Source: Arbacia lixula
Taxonomy: Eukaryota; Echinodermata; Echinoidea; Arbacioida; Arbaciidae
Direction: 5' to 3'
DNA: 64,000 nt
Assembly (NCBI GenBank): GCA_963669155.1
Contig: OZ022596.1
Location: 19,952,828 to 20,016,827 of the forward strand
The first letter of the stretch is position 1. Every line of letters begins with the position of its first letter. The notes below the pieces were generated by a model. It was not told the origin of the DNA, did no database searches, and was given only the letters and a program-made list of their open reading frames with translations. The translations under genes were made by a program, and so were the position numbers. Positions 1 to 26,900 of the stretch are shown one piece after another.

Positions 1-263
1 TATTTTACAGGATTGCCGAGATGGTAATAATTAATCATTGCTTATTTAGTTATTATGTGGCAAAGGCAAAAAAAAAAAATACCGCTCTTCGAGCAGTATA
101 ACTAAGCTTTGCCACATTACAGCGTAGTCAATCCCGTACAATAGGGGACCAGGCAGTATCGCACATGTAAAATGCACTGGGAACACTGCAATACTGATTG
201 TCGTCGGCAGAAAGTGACGTAGAAATCACTTTTTTTGACGAATTAAGCAGCGAAAATTTTGTC

Positions 264-346
264 TAGGATTAGGGTTAGGGTCATAGGTTCAGAATTAAGT
301 TTAGGGTTAGGCACTTAGGGTCAGGGTTTAGGTTTAGGGTTAAAAT
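264..346 (+). repeat. Degenerate telomere-like TTAGGG tract
   Basis: Several GGGTTAGGGT, TTTAGGGTTAGG and GGGTTTAGG words in about 80 bp. The rest of 1-1680 shows no recognisable gene. A related CCCTAAACC tract lies at 49785-49850 in opposite orientation, so this may be an interior piece of a dispersed element rather than a telomere relic. Confidence 0.5.
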
Positions 347-1684
347 TCATAAAATTAGTGGGATACCCTGGTCAGCATTTGACCGACAAATCAGTGTCTG
401 ACTATGCGACTAAGATCTTGTATCCACTGACATTGCACCTGGCTCCTCTGAACGGTCTATGTCCAAAATTGTAATTTTGATGAAAGAATGCCTGAATGAG
501 CGGTTATTCATGTCTAAGTAGCGTAGAGCTTTGAAGCAATATAGAGTTGAGATTAGATTTGAGCAACAAAAGTTTATACCTTGCTTGCATTAAACTAGTT
601 ACCATGACTACACAGATTTACGCAGGATACATTGGGCCTACCTCAAGTTAACTGTGTCTGTAGTTCATTTGAAGATGATTTTCATCCATGTTTTTTTTTG
701 TTGTTGTTGGGGGGGGGGGGGGGGGGGGAACGAACTACGTTACATGATTCAGAATTACTTGACGGCAGCTGCGATGATACGGGCCGTTTCTCACATTCGT
801 GTTTTACGTTTTTGGAACAGCCAAGATGGCAGCCTTGATGGACCTTGTTTGTTAGATAGAGATAGGAAGAGGAAATTTACGTATCGTTGGCCAACATTTT
901 ACAAATTTTTTATAGTGAGTGTGTACATTCAATACATTTAGCCATTCATATTTGATAAATGTACTTGAAATAAATAATTCATTAATGTGCACAGGTTGAT
1001 TACGTCAGTAATCGGACTCGTCACACAAGAAAAATGATGGTGAGCACTCGGGACGCTCCTGCTTTGTGCATTGTGGGTAGCGTCCCAGGGCTAACTGCTT
1101 AACAACGCCCAAAACAAGTCGGTGCCGGTGAAGAAGTAGAAAATGATATTCTGGATCTGTGGAATGGAAAGCACAGCTAGTTTTGTCTCAGATTTTAACA
1201 TCTTTCAAGCTTTGATGCAACAAATGTACTCAGTTTAAATTGTAGATTCTAGTATAGAGTAACAATAGTCTAACATGTCCATGATTCAGCCACACAATGT
1301 TTTTCCAGCAATAAATTCATGACAATACTAACATTTGCAAGTCATGTTGTTAAAAATTGTACTTAACCAAATAACAGGAAGCAGCCAGTTGTATAAAAGT
1401 CCAAACAGTAATGGTGAACAAAAAACATCAGGAACACTTTTCCATTTGGGAGGCTACCCCTGTCAGTAGCTACTTTTTTTCCATTTCAGGGACTGATTTT
1501 TCATTTTTTTCACAAAAGGATTAAAAAATAAAGTAATTTAGTAGTTTTAGTAGGCTTACTGTCTATATCTTTGATTACGTTTTGGGGTCTCCTAAATTCG
1601 AAAGTAAGCGTTGAACTTAAGCCTGAGTCATATCAATTTTTTTTAAAAAAATTAAATATATGTAATCCTCATTCACTATAGCTC

Positions 1685-1878
1685 AAAGGAATTGGCATAG
1701 GAAAAGGGAAGAAAGGGAAGGAGTTTAAAACTGCCATATATTTTGTCCAGTTCAGCATGAAAAATGATGCTTTTTAGGCTAAAGCATCATGTTTCATGCT
1801 GAACTGGACAAAATATACTGCAATTTAAACCTGCGGCTCCTTCCCTTTCTTCCCTTTCCCTTTGCCAATTCCTTTCAG
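1685..1878. repeat. Long imperfect palindrome (hairpin, MITE-like)
   Basis: The left arm (AAAGGAATTGGC, AGGGAAGAAAGGGAAGG, TTTGTCCAGTTCAGCATG) and the right arm (CATGCTGAACTGGACAAA, CCTTCCCTTTCTTCCCT, GCCAATTCCTTT) are reverse complements with few differences. The centre is near 1780. This is the form of a short non-autonomous fold-back element; I see no clear target-site duplication. Confidence 0.7.
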
Positions 1879-3118
1879 CTGTTGTGTATGTCTCTGCCAG
1901 CAGATCGCAAAAAAATGATCTGACATTGCGTTTCAAAGTTTGTGATCAATATTGTATCAAAATTGTTAAGACAAAAAGCAAGATAAAGCATTTTAAATAA
2001 ACTTAATGGATTACATCTGGTGAACTCTTGTTTGATGTACATAGAGTATGTACTTCTAATTAGCTGTAGGTAGCAACCCGTGAGCGCCATGTTTGCAAAT
2101 AAATTACAATAGAAATAAGCCCGGAGTTACTTCAACTTACTCCTGTATTCATAATTGCACTGAGATTAGACGTGCGAGTCCCTGTAACATTTTCCAATGA
2201 TCAACCCATATTTGCAGGGATATACATGTAGGCCAACCTAACCTCTGTCTTAATACCGATACAAAGAATTTTCACCTTCTCACATACATGTATTTTATGG
2301 GGAATTTTAGAAGAGCAACATGCCCATGATTTGGTAGGGTCCATGTTATTACCGGTATTGTTCTTTTGAATATCACTGAAATCAGAAAAAACACACATAT
2401 CAAAACATTACAATGGAAGTACTGTCACACACATCACGACTGCTAATATTGGAAAAAGTCGAGAAAAAAATCCATGAATTTAGTGATCAAATTGACCTCC
2501 GCAAAAATCATAATAGAAATCATGCAATTCTTAGTGGATGGGCTATAACAAAATGAGGGTCGCGGAAATAGCGATAGAATTTACTGAAATTATGGATTTG
2601 TTAAAAGTTTTGGGGTCAGATAGAGAACTGTACTGTATTTCCCATTCTATGAAAAATAATTTGTGGGTCCACGTCAAATGTGGCCGTCCATGACTCGGTC
2701 ACGAGGGGGACTCATATACTGGAGCTCTCCTGTACTTTACGGTTGCAATATGAGTCAGCAGATCGGTACAGTGTATGCCATTTTAAAGGCTTTCCGTAAC
2801 ACATGGCTATATCATGGGTACGTGTAACCGAGTGAAGGCAAGGTAGACCGAATCATGACGGAAAATGAAAGTTTCGGAATCGTAACATTTAAATCTCTAT
2901 GGTTCCTGAAAAAATACACGAGGGCAGCCGGCTTATTCATCCCCAAAACACGTTAAATAGCCCCCAAAACACCTAAAATAGCTACTGAAACAAGCCCCCA
3001 AATGAGCTGAAAATGCAATTTTATGTGTTTACCAATATTTTCATTATTAATGTTATACATGGAGTTAAAATCATAGTATTTATTTTTAATTTTTTAAGTG
3101 TTAGTATTTATTTATTTT

Positions 3119-3690
3119 TCACCCCTTCCGTCTCTTTTTTTTACTCTGTCTCTGTCCTACACCCCTTCCCTCTCTCTTTCATCTATTCCCCCTCTCTTCC
3201 ATCCCTTCCCTCTCTCTTTTACCTCTTCCCTCTCTCTTTCACCCTTCACTGTCTTCCATCCCTTCCCTCTCTCTTTTACCCCTTCCCTCTCTCTTTCAAC
3301 CCTTCTCTCTTTCACCCCTTCTCTCTTCAATCCCTTTTCTCTCTCTTTCACTCCTCCCCTCCCTCTTCAATCCCTTTTCTCTCTCTTTCACTCCTCCCCT
3401 CTCTCTTTAATCCCTTCTCTCTCTCTTTCACTCCTCCCCTCTTTAATCCCTTCTCTCTCTCTTTCACTCCTCCCCTCTCTCTTTAATCCCTTCTCTCTCT
3501 CTTTCACTCCTCCCCTCTCTCTTTAATCCCTTCCCTCTCTCTTTCACTCCTCCCCTCTCTCTTTAATCCCTTCCCTCTCTCTTTTACCCCTTTCCTCTTT
3601 TCTTTCACTCCTTCTTTCTTTTATCCCTTCCCCCTCTCTTTCACTCCTTCCTTCTCTCTCTTGCCCCTTCCCTTCCTCCCTGCCATGTCC
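3119..3690 (+). repeat. Pyrimidine-rich minisatellite before a CNOT11 acceptor
   Basis: About 570 bp of nearly pure C/T on the + strand, with variants of CCCTTCCCTCTCTCTTT and CACTCCTCCCCTCTCTC in 17-36 bp steps. It leads straight into the CAG acceptor at 3701-3703 and could act as an outsized polypyrimidine tract. The ORFs reported across it are translations of the repeat. Confidence 0.85.
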
Positions 3691-3703
3691 TTCCTGAACA
3701 CAG

Positions 3704-19972
<16,269 letters not shown>

Positions 19973-20843
19973 ACGCCCCTGAGCACGTCCCCACTCACCG
20001 CCCAGAACCAGTCTCAGCCAGGCAAGAAGTGAACGCCCCTGAGCACGTCCCCACTCACCGCCCAGAACCAGTCTCAGCCAGGCAAGAAGTGAACGCCCCT
20101 GAGCACGTCCCCACTCACCACCCAGAGCCAGTCTCAGCCAGGCAAGAAGTGAATGCCACCGAGCACGTCCCCACTCACCGCCCAGAACCAGTCTCAGCCA
20201 GGCAAGAAGTGAACGCCCCTGAGCACGTCCCCACTCACCGCCCAGAACCAGTCTCAGCCAGGCAAGAAGTGAACGCCACTGAGCGCGTCCCCACTCACCG
20301 CCCAGAACCAGTCTCAGCCAGGCAAGAAGTGAATGCCACCGAGCACGTCCCCACTCACCGCCCAGAACCAGTCTCAGCCAGGCAAGAAGTGAATGCCACT
20401 GAGCACGTCCCCACTCACCGCCCAGAACCAGTCTCAGCCAGGCAAGAAGTGAACGCCACCGTGATGTCCATAGGACTGTTCAGACTGGCTTTATCTAGAG
20501 ACAGCACTTACATTTGTGTATGAAGTGGGCTCACATCATGGTACTTGTCTTGAGCTGGGATGTTTTGAGTGTATTCACATCATGGTACTTGTCTAGCGCT
20601 AGAACATTGTGAATGTGTGAATGCACTGGCACTATGAATCCTGTTGACCTGGGAGCCTATGCTGAGGTTGTCTGTACACAGGAACTGTAATGAAGTCTTT
20701 TTATGCCATCAAGCCGGAGCTTGTCGGGCATATCAAGGCTTCATTGCTACAGCAAATCTCAGCAACGTTCTGCGCTGATTCAGCCAACCACAGCACTGTA
20801 AATATTGCTTGTAAAAATCAGCATTTGGAAAAATGCTTTTATA

Positions 20844-20849
20844 AATAAA
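20844..20849 (+). terminator. Candidate CNOT11 polyadenylation signal AATAAA
   Basis: AATAAA within ATAAATAAAT, about 870 bp past the CNOT11 stop. It is the first canonical signal I noticed after the stop, and it lies just before the TGATTGATT array. Use is inferred from position only. Confidence 0.5.
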
Positions 20850-20942
20850 TGGAGTAATACCAGGATAATTTGTGAAATGGTTGTAATTTTGTTTGAGGAG
20901 GAGTGACGTGTTATGTGATGCATTGGAAGGGGGGGGGGGGGT

Positions 20943-21815
20943 GTTGATTGATGGATTGATTGCTTATTTGATTGGTTGACTGATTGCTTATTTGATTGGT
21001 TGATTGATTGCATATTTGATTGGTTGATTGATTGCTTATTTGATTGGTTGATTGATTGCATATTTGATTGGTTGATTGATTGCTTATTTGATTGGTTGAT
21101 TGATTGCATATTTGATTGGTTGATTGATTGCTTATTTGATTGGTTAATTGATTGCTCATATGATTGGCTGATTGATTGTTTATTTGATTGGTTGATTGAT
21201 TTTCTATTTGATTGGTTGATTGATTGCTTATTTGATTGGTTGATTGATTGCTCATATGATTGGCTGATTGATTGCTTATTTGATTGGTTGATTGATTGCA
21301 TATTTCATTGGTTGATTGATTGCTTATTGCTTATTTTATTGGTTGATTGATTGCATATTTCATTGGTTGATTGATTGCTTATTTGATTGATTGCTCATAT
21401 GATTGGCTGATTGCTTATTTGATTGGTTGATTGATTGCTCATATGATTGGCTGATTGATTGCTTATTTGATTGGTTGATTGATTGCTCATATGATTGGCT
21501 GATTGATTGCTTATTTGATTGGTTGATTGATTGCTCATAAGATTGGCTGATTGATTGATTATTTAATTGGTTGATTGATTGCTCATATGATTGGCTGATT
21601 GATTGATTATTTAATTGGTTGATTGATTGCTCATATGATTGGCTGATTGATTGATTATTTAATTGGTTGATTGATTGCTCATATGATTGGCTGATTGATT
21701 GATTATTTAATTGGTTGATTGATTGCTCATATGATTGGCTGATTGATTGATTATTTAATTGGTTGATTGATTGCTCATATGATATGCTGATCGATTGATT
21801 ATTTAATTGGTTATG
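20943..21815 (+). repeat. 24-26-bp TGATTGATT minisatellite, about 0.9 kb
   Basis: Alternating units TTGATTGATTGCTTATTTGA / TTGGTTGATTGATTGCATAT and GCTCATATGATTGGCTGA, preceded by a G13 run. Several long Asn/Ser/Gln-rich minus-strand ORFs (20780-21830) are repeat translations. It lies just past the CNOT11 poly(A) signal. Confidence 0.93.
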
Positions 21816-21829
21816 GTTTATTTGAGGCA

Positions 21830-22330
21830 TAGAGTGGTCAACCTGTGTAATCTGACTGACTGAGTAACTTGGCTGGCTGGCTGGTTGTGTGATTTTATTT
21901 GGGTTTGATTGACTGATTAGTTGATGAATTTGGGCTGATCAATTGAGTATATTCCATTAACTGCTTTATTTGGACTACATTGATTGATAAACTTGGGCTG
22001 CTGGTTAACTGAGTGATCTTTAGATTAGGTCTAATTGACTGATGACATGACTTTGGGCTAGTTTATTGATGGATTTGGGCTGTTTATTGATAGGTTTGGG
22101 CTGTTTAAATGATTGGTCGGTTTTGATTGGTGCATTTCATGGTTTGGGTTTGCTCACATTGATTGTTCTAGCTCTTGTAGGCCTATACTTGGATATCAAG
22201 AAAAACAAATTGTGGATTTTTATTTATATACATGACTGTACCGATATTCAGATACCAAGGATTTTAAACGGGTGTTAACAGTGCCCATGTGTTATCAGTC
22301 AGTACTATGTGCAATTAGTGAACAAATATC
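21830..22330. other. Intergenic, diverged GATTGA-rich sequence
   Basis: A degenerate continuation of the TGATTGA array (GACTGATTAGTTGATG, TTTGGGCTG words) fading into unique sequence. No gene seen. Confidence 0.5.
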
Positions 22331-23070
22331 ATGTAAGAAGTGGTGGTAAAGGAGGGAGGGTGGAGAAATAGGCGTAAGTGGTGGTGGTGGTGGTGGTGGT
22401 GGTGGTGGTAGGGACAGTGTGTTGGGGCTAGGGAAGGGGGGTGAGGGAGGATGTAAGAAGGGGTGGTGGTGAAGGAGGGAGAGAGGAAAAATGGGTGTAA
22501 AGTGTGGTGGTGGTGGTGGTGGTGGTAGTGGTGGAGGTGGTGGTAGGGACAGTGTGTTGGGGCTAGGGAAGGGGGGGGGGGTGAGGGAGGATGTAAGAAG
22601 GGGTGGTGGGGAAGTAAGGAGAGGGGAGAAATGGGTGTAAAGTGTGGTGGTGGTGGTGGTGGTGGTGGTGGTGGGGACACTGTGTTGGGGCTAGGGAAGG
22701 GGGGTGAGGGAGGATGTAAGAAGGGGTGGTGGGGAAGTAGGGAGAGGGGAGAAATGGGTGTAAGAAGTGGTGGTGGTAGTAGGGACAATGTGTTGGGGCT
22801 AGGGTAGGGGGGGGGGGGGTGAGGGAGGATGTAAGAAGGGGTGGTGGGGAAGTAGGGAGAGGGGAGAAATGGGTGTAAGAAGTGGTGGTGGTAGTAAGGA
22901 CAATGTGTTGGGGCTAGGGTAGGGGGGGGGGGTGAGGGAGGATGTAAGAAGGGGTGGTGGGGAAGTAGGGAGAGGGGAGAAATGGGTGTAAGAAGTGGTG
23001 GTGGTAGTAGGGACAATGTGTTGGGGTTAGAAAAGGGGGGGGGGGGGGTGAGGGAGGATGTAAGAAGTGG
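22330..23070 (+). repeat. G-rich minisatellite with about 120-bp units and (GGT)n
   Basis: About six units with GTGAGGGAGGATGTAAGAAG, GGGTGGTGGGGAAGTAGGGA, GAAATGGGTGTAAG, (GGT)n and TGTGTTGGGGCTAGGG, plus G8-G14 runs. The + strand is strongly purine-rich and G-quadruplex-prone. The Pro/His/Ser-rich minus-strand ORF 22315-23016 is a shadow of it. Confidence 0.9.
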
Positions 23071-23514
23071 TGGCTTATTGACTTACAAAGTGAGCAAGCA
23101 GCTGCTCTTTGTCGATTTTTGTCTGTTTGTACCACTCGGCTGTTTCCCACCCAAATCACTGCCATTGTTTGATTACTTACGGCGCCCAACGCGAGATGCC
23201 ACGCAACCATCGACCGCCCTGCTGTGTACATCAGTATGACACATCCCGTCCTGGAATGTACATAATGTAGAGTAGTAGTAGTACATGTAGAAGTCAAACC
23301 TTTACGAAATGGTTTCTTACATACATGTATTTCTGCCTTTATTAAAACAAACTTAACTTTAGGGTAAACTGTTCCTTCAAGGTAATACATGTATCCTGAT
23401 CTCCGTCATCGTCTGACAGGAACCATTATGTAGCATAGTGTGCCAAGGTTTATGCGTCCCTGCAGTGGAAGATGTGAGTGTGCAGGAGTTAGGGGGGGGG
23501 GGGGGGGGACTTGT

Positions 23515-23832
23515 CAGGAACGCGTTGCCATGACTGTCATTCCCCTCCCACTGTACCCACCAATCACGTACCAACTTATCAGGAACGCTTTGCCATGTCA
23601 TGCCCCTGTCACTGTTTGGTGCCCACCAATCACGTGCAAGCAGACAGCCGTTGTGGGACATGATTGGTGTACTTGGGCATGTGGGTGTCGGGAGGTCTGT
23701 CCGTATCAGGTCGATGAGGGCAGTCACTCGTATCTCTCACACCCAAACCAGAAGGACGATTCTCTTCCGTCTCGCTGGCCTGACACTGCAAGAGACATCA
23801 CCAAGCGACTCGCACCAAGGACACCTCACGAC
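23515..23832 (+). promoter_or_regulatory. Candidate promoter of the secreted-protein gene: duplicated CCAAT modules
   Basis: CACCAATCACGT occurs at 23558 and again at 23624, where it extends to the E-box CACGTG, inside a duplicated module of about 65 bp (AGGAACGC.TTGCCATG upstream of each). An inverted ATTGG (GATTGGTG, 23662-23669) follows. They lie 165-275 bp before the start codon. A G16 run is at 23492-23509. The promoter role is inferred from motif spacing. Confidence 0.4.
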
Positions 23833-23931
23833 ATGGCTGCCATGAATGCGCTAAAGATTCTGATTACCATGGTAACAGTATTCTTGTTGCCGGGGTCCTC
23901 CTTAGCAGCATACGATTTGCTCAACTGCGAG
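23833..23931 (+). CDS. Secreted-protein gene exon 1: signal peptide
   Basis: 99 bp. ATG has G at -3 and +4. It encodes MAAMNALKILITMVTVFLLP, GSSLA and AYDLLNCE: a short basic start, a hydrophobic core and an AxA-like cleavage site, then the first cysteine. Donor GAG|GTAAGT is consensus, phase 0. An in-frame ATG four codons in could also start. Confidence 0.7.
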
Positions 23932-26900
23932 GTAAGTCGGGCTTGCTCACGGAGAGAGCTTGATATATTCAATTCACGTGTCTTTGTTCTTTGTTCAGAT
24001 ATCACAAATTTGTAAACATCTCACTTAATCACACAACTCGAAAATATAACAATGTCATGAAATAGTACACACCAGTGTCATGCAGTTAAAGATCAAATTG
24101 GAGTGTTCGTCTCCATAACAAATGAAATTACCCTTATTTACCCCAAAAATGATAAATAATTGAAAACACCTCTTTGTTTGGACTTGCATATTAAAAGCAC
24201 CACTTCTATCTTTGGTACGTACTTCGTGGTATGACTCCCACAATCTAGCGTAATCATGTGAGCAAAGCTAGTCAGTTCATGGAAAGTCCATGTCAACCTC
24301 AAAGAACGGGAGCGTGGGCAGTTATTCGTAACACAAATACTGGAGGTAAATCAAGGCAAATTACTTTGAAACTTTGATGAGAAAGAAATCAGACAGAACA
24401 TACTTCTGTTACGTTAGTAATACATTTATTTATGATATATTTTAAATTCTATTTTTTTTTTATCTAACTGAAAATAACTTTCAAAGGTGTCCACAAATGA
24501 CATACACATAAAACAAATATACAATGAAATAACATTGTTACAAAATAATGCACGAAACATTTCGGAAACAAACTGGGATTGAACGAAGAACAATGAAGCA
24601 ATAATACGATGTTGTAATAATTGGAGAGTTTCATGTTAAGAAACAATATGTTAAGATGAAAATTATTCAACATCCTTACAACTATGTTAAGGCCATTGAA
24701 CTGATTTGCATGGATATTTGTTTCACACCAAAGAGTCATTGGCTAAAGACAGCATAGTTTCTTTAAATAGAAATATAAAGCTTTTTTTTTTAATCTAGGA
24801 AGCTGAATTGAACCTAACGAATTGAAAATATTATATAAGCATGACAGGTGTTTGTTGATGTAAATGCGATGTAAGACGGCTCTTACGTGGCTGAAAATCA
24901 TGATTTCAAGAAAAGAATTTGAACAAGGTTTGATTCCGCCACTTAATATTCATTATTAGCAGCTGCTACAATATGATGCATACGCGATTGCGTCACGTTA
25001 ACCTGGATTTTATAATAGGTCATACACATTCCTAAACATGCATACGCTGTAAAAAAAAAAAATATATAAATTAAACAGGGCTTTTTGCTTGTAAAATTAC
25101 AAGTTTTGGCCGTTTCTCCATTATTACGTTATTTTTCTTGTACAATGGCAGGGAAATTGTTATTTTGTAGGAAGTCGGCTTGAATTGACAATAACCAGCA
25201 CCTGTAACTGTAAACAGGAATCGCGTATTTCTACAGGCTATCCTGTTTATTTCCGAATAAAATTTTCCTGTAAAAATACAACAAATTCCTTCATAAGACA
25301 ACATAAGATTAAATTACTGTTGATAGACATGTTTCTCGTATATCAACGGGCTTCCTTGTTCGCTAACAGGAAGTTCTCTTAGGCCTATACGTATAGTTCT
25401 GAAGTTATACTACGAGATTTTTCCTGTCAAAAGACAATTTACTCTATTCAACAAGGGCAGAAGAGATATAACTGCAAGAAAACGAGTTTCTTGTATTACA
25501 TCCACAAAATTTTCCTTAAGTTCCGTATAAATTCAAGTAAGTTTTCCTGTCCAAAAAGGGCAATATCTTGTATTTAACAAATCCAAACGTTTTTTAAAGG
25601 TTTTCTGCACGTTCTAACAACATCCACATTTTTTTTTAGAACGTTTTCAAAATTTTCCCCGCAAACACAGAAAGTTTTCAAAATGTTTTTATTTATAGTC
25701 CTATACGTGTTCGTCCTAATTGAACGTTTTTAAGTTTGGACTTCAAAGTTTACGTTTTTTGGATAACGTTTAAAGACAGCCCGTCCCTTTTCAGATCACC
25801 ACAAAACCATCGAAACATTGGCAAAACATATAGAGAAGTGTTAGTAAGCTCTATATTCACAATTTGAGACTGATAGGTAGTGTAGAATTCAAATAATGCA
25901 CGTAAACAACGTCTGATTAATAGTCTTTACCTCAGGCTCTTAGCAGTTTGTGTTGAAATATCTGCTTTATTGATTAATCTTGTTATTAAATTATAAAACG
26001 CATTATAAAAACAATTGTTCTATAGAAGGAATCATCTCCAAAGTTTGGTAATTATTCATTAAATTAGGATTTTACACACGCATAATAACCACATAGACAC
26101 TGTAACGAATACTAATACTTTTTTCGTAGTACGAAAAAAGTCGGTTTGAAATTTAACGGTGAAATTTTTTTACATATACAGAAAGCTTCAACATGTTATA
26201 TTCTTAGAAATGGTCTTGAATCACACTTAAGCTTGCAAAAGGGGCGGACAATCTTTAAAAAACGTTTTTTGGACGTTTAAAAATTCAACGTTTTGTATAG
26301 GACGTTTACAGAACGTTTTTTTTTTGTTGTAATGTCCTGTACGTCTTCCTGTACGTTATTGCATGACCATAATATAACATAATATATTCACATCAATATG
26401 ACGTCTTTAAAAGACCAACTAATCCTAATCCCATCCCATCTCAGTCTAATCCTAAGTCTAACCTGAATTTATACCGGTAGTTGATTACTTTCACTTCAAG
26501 CAATTACTGTTCACCCAGCTGGCACAGTAGGTTATCTCTTTGAAAAACATAACTGACATGCTCATGAATATTCATGCATGAATTAGGCCTATTGACTTGT
26601 GTCATATTTTTGTACATTTGAATAAATACCCGGCATCTAACTACAAGAAATATCCAAGCATACATTCCAATAAACGTTTTGACATTTAGACATGAATAGA
26701 ATAAATGCCACCTACTTGAGTGCAGACAACATACAGTATGATAGGGGGAGTATAGGAATAGATAGGAATATATAGGATAAGGACAGGATAAGGATAGGAT
26801 AAGGATAGGATAAGGATAGGATCAGAATAGGATAAGGATAGGATCAGGATAATATAAGGATAGGATACGAATAGGATAAGGATAGGATAAGGATAGGATC

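Larger units (their letters stand above)
1..3118. other. No gene recognised; AT-rich upstream region
   Basis: The missing CNOT11 first exon could lie here or before the window; I found no convincing match. The segment holds a G19 tract (about 710-728), the telomere-like tract and a 190-bp palindrome. Short ORFs at 632-941 and 1875-2398 have no family signature. Confidence 0.4.

Noticed and set aside
264..346. Chromosome-end telomere
   Set aside because: TTAGGG units are degenerate and interrupted, only about 80 bp, and flanked by ordinary sequence; the inverse tract at 49.8 kb suggests a dispersed element.
20780..21830. Minus-strand Asn/Gln/Ser repeat ORFs
   Set aside because: Translations of the TGATTGATT array with no start context or conserved domain.
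22315..23016. 233-codon Pro/His-rich minus-strand ORF
   Set aside because: Reverse of a G-rich minisatellite, low-complexity throughout.
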